A stretch of DNA of 64,000 nucleotides from Dimorphilus gyrociliatus (lineage: Eukaryota; Annelida; Polychaeta; Dinophilidae), in assembly GCA_904063045.1 (NCBI GenBank), contig CAJFCJ010000013.1:1532156-1596155 (forward strand). Direction: 5' to 3'. Position numbers and translations under genes: made by a program. The notes beneath the pieces were generated by a model. It saw only the letters and a list, made by a program, of their open reading frames with translations. It was not told where the DNA came from and did not search any database. Below are positions 41,709 through 53,213 of the stretch, in pieces (within the stretch, counting starts at the first letter, position 1; each line of letters starts with the position of its first letter).

Positions 41709-41857
41709 ACTGAATACTATTTTATAATCAATTAAAAACGCATAAGTTTTCTGTGTGTTTTATCCATAAAATAAGTCGTTTATTTCATTAACGGTAACAA
41801 AGAATAGTAACTGTTGCTGGAAAATTGAAAATTTCCAAATAAAAATAAGAAAAGAAG

Positions 41858-44647
41858 TTAATCAGAGCACATTTTAAATATCTGTTCGTATTTTACTGTC
41901 CCTTCATCTTGATAATGATAGGTCAAAATGGATTCCATTTGTTCCTCTCTCAATACACTATTCTCGAAAGTATCGTAAGCGTTTGGATCTGATGGGTGTC
42001 TTTGGCGAACTATAGCATCTTGCAGAACATCAGGTAGGGAGGTACCTTCTTGGAGAGGTTTATCCTCAAAACACTCAAGATTTGAAACAGAATACGATTC
42101 AGCTTCAGTGGATATCTTCTCTTTCAATGGCTTCAAGTAAGGTGGACTAGTACCGATAGGACGATGACGAGGAGCTGCCTGACTTTCTAACTCACTTACC
42201 GCCAATTGGCAGCTAAATCTGCATAACAGTATTAACATCAATTAAATTAGGACAAAATATAAAAGCGGAAATTACCTTGCGCTATATCGATGACCTCCGT
42301 TTTGAAATGTTGTAATAAACGATCTTGTTAGTACAACAAATTCAGAAACGAACCATCGGAATTCCTTAGGTAAATAGGGAGCCCATTTTAGAAACCTAAA
42401 TAATGAAATATATAATTTTAGCATATGAATTCTAGTTGTTGGAAGTAAACAATTATACCTTTGGCCTAAGTTTAATACATGATCGACTGGAACTGTTATT
42501 GGTGAAGAAAGCAGAGACACAACTTTGTATATTTTTGATCCATATATAGGTGCAAATAGCCCCTTATTTACCGAATCACAAGCAGCTTGTAAAGCTATAT
42601 TAATAATGATGAAATATAATGGTTCTAAATAACAATAATAATAGTGAATAATAATAATTACCATGAACAACTGTAGGTGGTAAATTTTGGAGAAGAGCAA
42701 TTTTATGCTTTTGTTTACATTCATGGCACTCTTTAACATCGTTCTCTTCTGTATTTTCATCAAAATTCCAATCATTACCTCCATCATTCTCATCAATGCT
42801 GCTATTTTCTTCTGCATCCTCCTCGGGAATGAAAGTTGCTTGAATTTCAAGATGACGAGGACAATTAATGAAATCTAAAACAAAAAGCATAAACTTTTGA
42901 TTTAGTTTTTAATATTAATCCTATTTTATACTGTATATTATATCAAAAGATAGAGATATATGACCTATTTAAATAACTGTAACAATTTATCCTACAGCTT
43001 AAAAAAATAATCTATGAAAAAGAAATAAAGAAAGAGAAAGTAAAAAAAAAAAATTTCAAATGACTTTCAATACAAAGAAAGGCCAACTTTGGAAGTTGAA
43101 AGTCACGTATTTATATGAATTTTATAGATGTACGCAATGTAATATGAAATACAGAGAAAGTACAAAAAAAACAGCTGTTGCCTCTGTTTTGCTTTTTTAC
43201 CCTCCATTATTTTGTTAGCTTTTAAATACAATAAATATAAAAAAAGAGAACTCGGTCAAGGGTTCAATAGTTAGATAGTTTATAGAGCGGACCTAGTTTC
43301 TTCGGTTGAATTCATATTGAGGTCATGTTTTTCTTTCTCTCTTTCTCTATATCTCTGTGTACAAGTAGATTTGCATTAAATTACTTACTATTCTTTTTTA
43401 AGAATGTTAGAGCGTCGTCAAATCCCTGACGACACATGTCGCTTAGCACCGTTGGATGGGGAGGGAAGAGGGCATGGCTTAGTCTATATATATTACTGCA
43501 TGTAAATTGAATACTGGTATTCGATAAATTCATATGCCAGAAATTTGAAGAAGGATCTTCGGGGCAAATATCACTTTCGCCAGCGAATGGTGATACCGTA
43601 ATTGTATTTTCGTCAAATACAGGAATGTTTACCGTCAATCCACCATCAACGTAACACTATTGAAAAGAAAGAAAGAACGTTTTTTAAGGGATTTTTTTTC
43701 ATTTTTTCAATATCATAACAAAGGATCTTTTTTAGGCGAAGAGGAAATATACATACTTCTCCTCTAAAATAGGGCGGAAGAAGTCCACAGTAGAAAGGGA
43801 CAAAGGCACTGCAAATTAAAGCCTGTACAAAAGGAGAAAGAATTTTATTAAATTTGTATTAATTTAAATAATATAAACAAACCTCGATTAAGTCATCTTT
43901 AGAGTAAAATTTTGAAATAATTACGTTCTTCTTATCTTTAACTCTTGTTAAAGATATAAAGAGCTTCCCAGAGCAGATAAGGTGAGCATTATCTGGTAGA
44001 ACCTATGAATAATTTACAACAAGGTCAAGATTTACGTAATTTTTCATCGTTCTATTATCCTATAAGTACGTGATGGCTTGATTATTTTGATAGAATAAAA
44101 GAAAAAGAATAGAAGATAAAACTATCTTAAAATTGGTGCAATTATCTAAAAATGGTAAACATATTTACTAAAAAGTTTTCTATTATTATTTAGTATACAA
44201 TGCTAGTTTCTCTTTTCTTTTAATGAATAAAGAAAAAGCTGATGTCATCTAAAAGGTTAGATTGTTCTAGTTTAGAAATTACGTATTAAAGTTATAAACT
44301 ACCTCGCTTAGACCGTCATGCAATAATCTCATAGCATTAAATTTTGGGCTTAGGGGTCCAATTGAAGACTGCCTAGCTATGGTTGCAGCTCTCAGTGTAA
44401 ACGATGTACACTCTCCTGTATAGGATTAGTTGGTAACTAAATTTTTATTTAAATGTTAAATCTTCCTACCTAAACAACAGCCAGACATTAAAGCACAGGC
44501 TACCAAAGAACCAGCACTAGCACCTGATAATTTACCACTTAATAAATGAGGTGCATACTCTTTCAAGCAAGTTGCAACTCCAACATGATAAATACCCAAA
44601 AATCCACAGCCGGCAAAAGAAATCGTTGGCTCTGAATTTTTCTGCAT
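41858..44647 (-). CDS. PNPLA2: PNPLA2/ATGL-like patatin triacylglycerol lipase
   Basis: Hydrolyses triacylglycerol at lipid droplets. Nine exons join in phase: 44647-44470, 44415-44303, 44002-43883, 43822-43757, 43656-43389, 42874-42662, 42594-42459, 42395-42276 and 42218-41858; 1,575 nt, 524 residues (human 504). The oxyanion loop [13 protein letters not shown] and nucleophile elbow GASAG (Ser44) are in exon 1; the dyad Asp is in DGG (Asp163), exon 5. [27 protein letters not shown]-like SNTSIQF and the [12 protein letters not shown] segment match ATGL closely. An acidic insert with a CHECKQKH motif lies in exon 6. The C-terminal half contains the hydrophobic lipid-droplet-type segment. The first Met of the frame is at 44647. 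It is head to head with the unknown gene at 45178. Confidence 0.94.
42875..43388 (-). other. Long intron of the PNPLA2-like gene
   Basis: A 514-bp GT-AG intron among neighbours of about 60-250 bp. AT-rich with a TATACTGTATA-type element at about 42927-42937 and a pyrimidine-rich stretch near 43327-43350. No exon was recognised inside it. Confidence 0.6.
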
Positions 44648-45177
44648 ATTTTTTAGAATCAAATACAATCGGTATTCTGTCGAAAATCTTTAATAATAAA
44701 GATAATTTTTATGTTTGATATCAATACGTCGTTATAATATCGTTCTGATAGATAATTGGTCAATTCGTAGGTCATTGACCGACTTTGACCCTAAGATTTT
44801 CTGCTAAAAAATATTAAAGAATATTTAGATTAGTTTTAAAAAAAATAATCATGTTAAATAATATTTTATTTCGAAAAACTAATTACATTCTTTTGCGCAT
44901 GCGCAGTGAAAGCACGTGTGGTCAATTTTTCATCCATGTAGCAGATACAATACTATTTTGTGCGTGAATTGATGCTTAACGTCTTTTTCTACGAATTAAA
45001 CGTGCTGAGCTATCGTATTTTGCATACGATGCGCTGAATTTTAATCTGCTAGTCAACCTTAAAAACAAGTTATTTTATTTTCTACTACTGCTCAAGTTTC
45101 TTCGGCCTTGAAGGTGACTGTACTATTTTGTTTACATGCTCAGTTTACGTTTTTCAATCCTCATAGATTATGCATAA
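44648..45177. promoter_or_regulatory. Divergent promoter PNPLA2/unknown gene, with NRF1 and E-box motifs
   Basis: 530 bp between start codons. It contains the perfect palindrome TGCGCATGCGCA at 44894-44905, the NRF1 consensus, and a CACGTG E-box at 44913-44918, eight bases on. The flanks are AT-rich, so the GC-rich block stands out. Regulation by NRF1-like and bHLH factors is inferred from motif identity only. Confidence 0.65.
44894..44905. promoter_or_regulatory. NRF1-type palindrome
   Basis: TGCGCATGCGCA is self-complementary and equals the core NRF1 site found in animal housekeeping and mitochondrial-gene promoters. It lies about 250-290 bp from both start codons. Confidence 0.6.
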
Positions 45178-47142
45178 ATGGATAAAGAAAAGGAAAAATC
45201 GAGGAGGATTAGCCTTATTTTACCACTGAAGTGGCCGAAACGTCCTACAAATGCGAAATTGTTTTCAAAATTGCTGCGTAGCCGTTCAGATAGTTCTGTA
45301 ACATGCACTGCCAAACCAGCTAAAAGAAAATTTTGTCGAATCATAAAGAACGCTGAATCCGAAGGAGAAGAATTTGAGAATCCTCACGTGATCCGTAAAT
45401 ATACAAAAGATTTTGTTGAGAAGCAGCAAACCGAGTGTTGGGAAGCCAGAAAATATCATTCATTAGACGAAAGACCGTACGAAATTACCGGCGTTGATCA
45501 TCCTATTCTAAAGAGACAAGTCTCTCTTGATTTAGAGGATGTACACCACGAGAATACCGAAAGACATGCCCACTTTAGTGAACATGTTGACGTATTCGAT
45601 ACGGTAAGGAAAAGGGTACAACACGAGCCCCTAAGCGATGAGAAATGCCCCGAATGCGGTAGATATGTTCACGATGATCGTTGTTCATCAAGAGAGGGAT
45701 CTGTAGAAGTATCACCAGCAGTCTCAGAATGCTCAGAAGACGTCATAGAAGAAACATCTAAAAAATTAATGGATCTCGAAATAAGGTAATATAAAAAAAC
45801 AAAACAAGAAAGGAAAGGGAATCGATTAGTCTCTACTTGAATGTAACATAATAATAAAAAAATCTAGGTTAAACGAAAGAAAAACAGAATACAAATATAG
45901 GCTTAGTGGAAAGAATAAGAAATAACAAGAATATTTAAACTACTAAAACGTCCTAATCGTCATTGAAATAGGATTTATTTTTGGAAAAAATCCATATTCA
46001 TTTAAATATCACCAAGTAGGTTTATAGTAGAAACTTGTACAAATGACGTTTCTCTTATTGAATCGTTGAATCGATACAATCCAGTTGTTCTAAAAAAGCA
46101 TAGGTAATTTATAAATTAAAACATGTAAGTGTATATAAGTGAATATAAGGTATTTATTTATATATCTAATATTTGTATATAGAAACATGGATTAACTATT
46201 TAATCCTACAAAGTTAATCTATTCTCCTCTAGGTAATCTATTTTTTCTTATTTTTTTCACCTTGCCACTTAAGAAAACATGCTTTTCTTTTTGACTATAT
46301 CGTCTGCACTCATTAATTGTAATTTATATATTTTTCTTGATAGCTTAAAATTGCTGTACTTATTCTGTATCCGCATCATCAGAAAGCACGTTCACTTATT
46401 CTATAGAGAACCATCGTTATTCTTTGAAAATCTTACTCTCAAAGAGAATAATATAGTGATTTCCTATAATATATACAGTATATATTTAAGCTACAAAAGT
46501 AAACCTTGTACGTTTTTTTCTTTAGCTTTCTATGTTGAATTTTCCATTTTTTACATATGACATTAAAGATAATTAAGAAAGTAGATGGCGCTTCAATTTG
46601 CATTACATATATATGCTGTAAATATATATGATTATGTGTAATATATAATCTAATCAACAATTATTCCCCACAGGAAATATGACCTTGACGAGGGTAAATC
46701 AATGAGGAAGCGATCTAATACTTTTGATCTTCATCATCTGGGATCTTTCGGTAGACTACCTAAACTCACTAATATATTCAAATCCTTTCGTTCAAGATCA
46801 GAAACAACGTTATTCTCAAAGTGTTCACCAGGAGTCTCTCCGGCAACTAGACGAAGACGTTTTGTACGAGTAGTACGAGACGACTCGTATCCGATAGAGT
46901 GTAAAAACGAGCATGTTATAAGAAAGCTGGCCGAACCAACATGGGGTTCTACAGAGTGGGTTGGTCCCTTACCATACACTGTGGATGCTGATATGCATAC
47001 AATACTTAAGAAACAAGGAAGTGCAGATTGCGGAAATCATCCTTTGAAACACGCAAGATTTTCTCAAAGTGTAGAAATTGTTGAATTAGATGATACAGAG
47101 AAAAAGAACATAAAATATGAAAATATGGATATGGCTGACTAA
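45178..47142 (+). CDS. Unrecognised basic protein made of two diverged tandem repeats
   Basis: I do not recognise this family. Two exons, 45178-45785 and 46674-47142, join in phase to 358 residues. Each exon encodes one copy of a repeat of about 110-125 residues. Copy 1 runs LFSKLLRSRSDS ... KRKFCRIIKNAE ... NPHVIRKY ... RPYEITGVDHPILKRQVS ... RHAHFSEHVDVFD; copy 2 runs IFKSFRSRSET ... RRRFVRVVRDDS ... NEHVIRKL ... LPYTVDADMHTILKKQGS ... KHARFSQSVEIVE. The RSRS(D/E)(S/T) sites are Arg-Ser rich and could be kinase or 14-3-3 sites. Between the copies is an acidic segment with CPECGRYVHDDRC, a possible small zinc-binding knuckle. No signal peptide or membrane helix is seen. The 888-bp intron is long for this window, so two separate or alternative transcripts (second start at Met 46702) remain possible. 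Confidence 0.78.
45786..46673 (+). other. Long intron separating the two repeat-coding exons
   Basis: GT at 45786 and CACAG at 46673 give an in-phase GT-AG intron of 888 bp. AT-rich, with a TATACAGTATA element near 46472-46485 and short low-complexity ORFs. It could hold an internal promoter for the second exon. Confidence 0.55.
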
Positions 47143-48083
47143 GGATGCTTTTAATTTATTTATTTTATTATATTATATACAATATATCATTTTAATCTTC
47201 TTTGAAAGATGAAGATACTTTTAATTTCAGTCTTCTGTATGCAAATCGCATGGTGCTTGTGTTATCGAATCTCTTATATATATATATCTCCCCTCTCTTT
47301 ATCTTCATGTGTTTTTATACACATACAGTATATCTATATTAATATTAGTTCATACTATATCTTTGAAGCAGGAAAGACTGAAAAAATTTTAAAAGATGTG
47401 TATACAATACTATATGTGTCGATTATATACAAATGTAATATATTTATATACACTATATACACGTATATAAAATATTCCATTTTGCTTTTACTACATATTT
47501 TATTGTATGTTTATTGATATAATTTATTTTAATAAGCGTATTTTATGCGTGTAAATGATATTGTTGTCAAAAATTAATGAAACAGTTCAGATTTTTAGCC
47601 TAATAGATTAAATAAAAGAGTTTATAAAAAAGATCTTTCTCTATATATAATATTACAAAAACTTGCATATTTTAATAAGAATGAATTAAAATAAGCTCGG
47701 CTCAGTATTTCTAATATGATAAAAGAAGATTGGAATTGTAATATTGCGCCAATATTTATGCTACACTCCGACAGTAGACTATATATATAGGTAGTAAAGC
47801 GAGAAGAGGTGAGATGTTTAGCTTGGGATGTTGTCATTGGTAACAGTAAATTTAATTAAATTTTATATTAGAAGAGAGTAAATTTGACAAACAGAACGTT
47901 ATTGTTATTGAGGAATTTTTCTTTTTTCTTTCTCATTGCAATATATAAAGTATATGCAACAGCAATTGCAGATTAGCACTTGTTTACAATTAATTAAATC
48001 ATATATACTAATTAACAATTTACGTAAAAGCCGATATGACTCTTAATATGTAAATAAAGATATATAGTTTGTTACGCGCATGC

Positions 48084-48121
<38 letters not shown>

Positions 48122-48268
48122 ATGTATAGGGAGAAGATCGTGGGTGGAGGGGTGAAGGTTAAATGGGGGATTCTCGAAGAATATATACTATTAAATGCGG
48201 ACAAGTTGTCGAGGTAAGTGGTATACAAACAACTAACAGTTTATTATTTATGTAAGTGTTAGAGTTAC
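47143..48268. other. Convergent intergenic region before the Kv gene
   Basis: AT-rich, with one TATACAGTATA-type element at about 47322-47333 and a long (AT)n tract at 48085-48118. Short ORFs here are low-complexity; no gene was recognised. Possible downstream 3' exon of the Kv gene cannot be excluded. Confidence 0.5.
48085..48118. repeat. (AT)n microsatellite
   Basis: About 16 uninterrupted AT units downstream of the Kv coding end. Confidence 0.9.
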
Positions 48269-49992
48269 TTATAGAAATTGTGTATTGTAATGGAAATTTA
48301 CCCTTTGCAATCTACGAATACCGCCTCTGTAAGAAGCATGAGCACCCATTCTTTTGGATAGTTTGGAAATTAATTCGTCATCCTTTCTTATATGTTCTGC
48401 GTCCATTTTAGCTTGTAGTCTTGCGTACTTGTGATAAAGTTGAAAACTGTTTGCAATAACAGGTATTGGTAAGCCAGTTGCCAAAACTCCAGATAACGCG
48501 CAAATGGATCCAACAATATAGCCCAAAAGTGATGTTGGAAATTGATCACCGTAACCGACCGTAGTCATAGTTACAATACTCCACCATAAACCAACTGGTA
48601 TATTCTCGAAAGTATCAGGTTCGTTTAATTCAGCGTAATAAATCATAGTTGAGAAGATAATAGCTCCGATGAACAGGAGTAGAACCAATAGAAGAAGTTG
48701 TGTGGCGGAAGACTTTACAGCTAAATACATAAGTCTAACGCCTCTATGCCTTCTGACCAACTTTAGAACCCTTATTGCACGAAAAACCGATGTCAAAGAG
48801 AGAACGCAGTATCCTATAAAAATATTATGTCGAACCCATAAAGTGCTATCGAGGAAGTCGGTTGTCGTCAGAACAAACATTGGTAAGATGCTTTTTTTTT
48901 ATAAAAAAAAAACAAATAAAAAAGTAATATAATCGGATTTTATCATATAATAATAATTGCCTCTTATTTCTTTCTTTATATTTAGTATATATACTGTATA
49001 TATTATATATACATATACAACTATATACGTATGTTTAGTATGTTTGTATGTTTGATAGGATTAATAATTTTTAATGATAAAATCCGACCTAAGTAAGTCG
49101 AGAACGTTGAAGAAAGATTTAAAAAATATCCTTTTCACCGGACAAACAATAAACCGTAATAAGATTTCGCAACTGAAGATAAAAGTGCATATATAATCCA
49201 TATAGATAAGAGAAGGATGAGCCCTAGTTGTTATTAACATTTTCAACTTGTTATTAGTCATATTTAATAGATCCTGCCTTATCGACGAGATATACTGATA
49301 TTCTTTTGAAGGAAGGGGAATTCTACATTTAGGATGAGTTTCTAAACAGAGAATAATAAGCGATATAATAAGTAGACTGACGTAGAAGTGCGCCCAAAGC
49401 TAGAAGAAAGAAAGCAAAAATTGAGGGAAAATAAGATATATCTTATTGAATTTAATATAAAAGAATTGAAGGAAAACCCTATTATATAATGTACCTTAGC
49501 TGACAAAGAAGAGGGAGGCTCTTCTAAGAATTTCCAGACTTTATACTTCCATTGTTCCAAAACAGTTGCGTTTGAGAGATTTCTTCTAGTTGAATTAGAT
49601 GTTTTTAAGCTTTTCTCAACGTTTAATAACGTATTTCTTTCTTCCGCGTACTCGTTATAAGTTCTCCAACAACAGGGAGCTATATGATCGGTACTGATCT
49701 TCCAAAATCTTAATTCAGCTTCTATCAACGGACCGCAAGTATCATGCGGAAAATGTAATTCTCCAGTTCTGTAAAAGTCCAAAACAAAATGGAAAAGATA
49801 AGGGTTCCTATCGAAGAAGTACTCTCCAGTAACCGTTTCGTAAGAGACATCGGAGGCCGTTAATTGTCCTAGCCTCGATGCTGGTAACGAGTTTAGAGTC
49901 GAATAGTAAGTTACAAACTTTTGGCCGCCAACATTCAACGTCACTCTTTCGCGCTTTAGCATCTTCTTGGTGCGAGGGTAAACCGACGCCAT
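48269..49992 (-). CDS. Voltage-gated K+ channel, Shaw/Kv3-like
   Basis: Alpha subunit of a plasma-membrane delayed-rectifier-type K+ channel. Three exons, 49992-49495, 49399-49089 and 48890-48269, join in phase to 476 residues. The T1 tetramerisation domain (about 14-115) starts VTLNVGGQKFVTY and carries the zinc site of non-Shaker Kv channels (H and C in FPHDTCG, CC in IAPCCW); EAELRFWKI and PCCWRTYNEY are closest to Kv3/Shaw. S1 begins VSLLIISLIILCLE; S4 is FRAIRVLKLVRRHRG with basic residues every third position; the filter is TMTTVGYGD; S6 holds the gating PIP motif (GLPIPVIANSF). The last exon contains a GT donor-like site (about 48301), so the ten residues before the stop may be replaced by a downstream exon. 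Confidence 0.92.
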
Positions 49993-52900
49993 ATTTACTT
50001 AGTAATCAGTTCTGTATACAAAATTAACAAATCGAAGACGTTAGGATGAATATTAATTAAATCTTAAACAGAATGGTATTCATCCTATCAGTTTACTTAC
50101 AAAATTAGCTTATTTTTAATGAAAAGTTCTAAAAATAAAGTTAAATAAAACATGTGGAACGTTGGAGAAAAAAAACTCTTTTTTTTTTGTTAAATTTTTA
50201 CAGTTTTTGCAGTTTTTGCAGTTTTACTTTTTTTGTTGAAAATTATAAAACACTTTTACAAATTATTTTAAAAAAGACGCATAATAAGGGAAAAAACGTG
50301 CAATTTTTAGAAAGTATGTTCATTATAGGGGTAGCGATGAGGATGAAGGCGTCGATGATAGAGAGATATCGGGATGAATATCCGCTTACCTAATGCGAAA
50401 AAACAAATAGATTACAGATATAGATATATAGACACTTTTGAAACATGAGAGATGAGTGACTCCCTTCTTTCAAAGAATGGATTAAAGGGATTAGAGAAAC
50501 ATTTATTTTTTCTAATTCAATATTTTTATCATGCATAACACTCAGAATTATAATAAAATACTTAAATATAAACCTATAATAAAGGTTGTCAGGATGAATA
50601 TATTAATAATCCCAGCAGTTTATAAGTGAATTTATCTGCATTACTGCCGCAGACGAACTGCATCATTCTCATTTTATCTTTATCTTTGAAAACAATCTAG
50701 TTTATTTATCAGTGCAGCATTTTTCGCTTTAGTGCTTAGTTTACGCGGTTTTTTATTCTGATTAGGATTGATGCCGTTACGAGGCTTTACAAACAAGCCG
50801 CCTTTACAGATTATATTTGCAAACAGTTTATTTAGATTTTGAATATACAACTGTCTCTCTGTTTTATCATCAGCTTATGCGACCTTTGGATTAGTTAGTT
50901 TATTTCTTCAGATAAGAGGAAAGGAGGAAGATGAGCATGAGGAAGAGGAGGAGGAGGAGAAAGAGGAAGTAATTATTTTCCTATAGATGGCACCAGGTAT
51001 GTCAATTTTTATAATCATATATAATATGAGGATTGCACAGGTTATTATATTTTATATATAGCAGTAGTTTGCCACTTTTATTCTTCTACCTTTAAGAGGA
51101 AGCAGGAGCAAGAAAGGAAGAAAGAAACAAGAGAGAAAGATATATATACATATATATACTGTATATTTAAAAGAGATAGAGAAAGATAATATTAAACAGA
51201 GAGCATAGAGCTAGACGTCATTAATAGTGAGAGCACCTTATCAACTAGAATATTTAATAAGTATATTGAAAATAGTACTTTTCTTAAGAAATTCTTATCT
51301 CAAATAAATACAAATATATGAAAAATATAGAAAAGGTATATCTTCTTGTTTTTTTAAAAAAAATTTTTCTTTATAAAACTTTCTTCTAAAATATATTTAT
51401 ATTGACATTCTATGTAGCAAATTTTTTTTTTATATAGAAATAACGATCTTTTATGTTCGCATCTAATATGCTACATTAAATATATACTGAGAAAAAAATC
51501 TACATATATACATATATATGTAGTGTATACGAGCAAGCGGAGATTTGTGTTTTTAAAAAAAAATGTCTATATATATATATATATATATGTATATAGTATA
51601 TGATACCTAATTAAATAATCTACAAATAAAAATTACAATAAAGACTATTATTATTTTTTTTTACTCTAATTGTAATAATAAATAGGCCTAATTTACAAGT
51701 TTAATAATCATATATCTTAATATATATATATATATATATACTGTATATATATTCTTTTAAAATTAAACATAAATATACTAATACTTAATGCTTTCTTAAC
51801 ATTCTCACCTATATATTAAAATTAAAAACTATAGATTTAAATAGCGAAGAGAGACATATTGATAGAAAGAAGAGAAGAGGAACAGAAGAAGGAATATATA
51901 TGTATATCAATTGGATAAAAAAAATTTTTAAATTATATCTGTTCGAATCGAACGAAATAACGAGTGGTAAGAAGATGTGTGAACAGCTGTTAAAAAAAGT
52001 TCAATCGATTTTCAAAACGCACAATCTGACCGTCATATTTCGTGTTTTAATTGTACAGGCGTATTCTATTAATATTTACAGATACGTTCGATAACAGTCA
52101 ATGCTTTTTTTTTTCTTCTACTCTTTTTTCCATTCCTTTTCTTATATAGAATCTTATTATTTTAAGCTTTTCTTTTAATTATATACCTTTTCTTTGTATT
52201 GGTATTAATTTGAAAGTTTTATGATTCTAAATCATTTGAGTATTAATGTAACAAAATGTTTGCATCTGGTATTGTAAGTAAAATTTGGAGAGAGAGACAG
52301 AGAGAGACAGAAAGGGAGTACCAATATACAGAACTATTCTATATATATATATATATGTGTGTAAGAGTTGAGAAAGAATAGTTCTGACAATTGTAACGCT
52401 ATACAAAGGTAAATTAACGGGTCAAATATCTACTTCTGCCTATATACTTTTATGTATATTTTCTCCTCTTTCCTCTTTTACTCTTCTTCCCCTCCCCTCA
52501 GTTTTTGTGATATTTTTATATTTATTTTCTCTTCTACTTTACTATTGCTATTCTCTTTTTTATTTTCTAGATATGTATATAGTATATATATAGTATATAG
52601 TGTGTATACAGTATACAGTGTATATACAGTATACAGTATATAATCCGTATATACACTTTTAATACCTTTAATATATATATATATTCTCTTTTATTTACCT
52701 ATACAGCTCTTTTAGTATAAGTAAGAAATATTTTAGCCATGCTGGCTAGTGTGGACATGAATATTTATAAATGCACATGGCAGTTTAGCATAACAGCTGT
52801 GTTTTTAAGATCGATTATATCTGTATGAAGGAACTGAGGATCATTCTATGCTGTTAGTTTGTGAAAGGAACATCTCTTTCCGCCATTTACGGATGAAAGC

Positions 52901-53213
52901 TCTTTCCAATCGAAAATTTCTATGATCGGTGGGACTTTCGTTCGTTTGTGGTTGAAAGCCATCGTCTTTCTTTTGCTTGTTTGAATTAGTTAAATTGAAA
53001 ATTTACCTTTTTTCTAGTGTATAAACTTTATATAAATATGATATTGTATTTATTTATATATTTATACATTTAAATTTTTGTAAATCTAAATGTTTAATTT
53101 ATTTATATTCACAAAAGCCAAAGGTAAAAGAAAATATCAAATGGAGATCAAAGAAAAATAAAGAAAAAACTGGGCATGAAGACATTCTCTACTCATCAAA
53201 GTGAACTGAATTA
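49993..53213. other. Gene-poor interval upstream of the Kv gene
   Basis: Mostly AT-rich simple sequence: (TA)n at about 51566-51590 and 51720-51741, GA-rich stretches near 50930-50970 and 52290-52318, and a TATACAGTATA-rich block at 52570-52642. Less simple sequence occurs at about 50640-50900, where a Kv promoter or 5' UTR exon could sit, and at 52730-52985, which is hairpin-rich. The ORFs at 51900-52094 and 52452-52643 are low-complexity and not called. Confidence 0.55.
52570..52642. repeat. Cluster of TATACAGTATA/GTATATAG units
   Basis: At least three overlapping TATACAGTATAC-type units with interspersed AGTATATA, forming an imperfect tandem array in the otherwise gene-free interval. Confidence 0.75.

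Noticed and set aside
47209-47517. 102-residue + strand ORF
   Set aside because: Ile/Tyr/Ser low-complexity translation of TATA-rich DNA.
51900-52643. Two ORFs in the gene-free interval
   Set aside because: One has no domain; the other is a translation of pyrimidine-rich DNA and the TATACAGTATA array.
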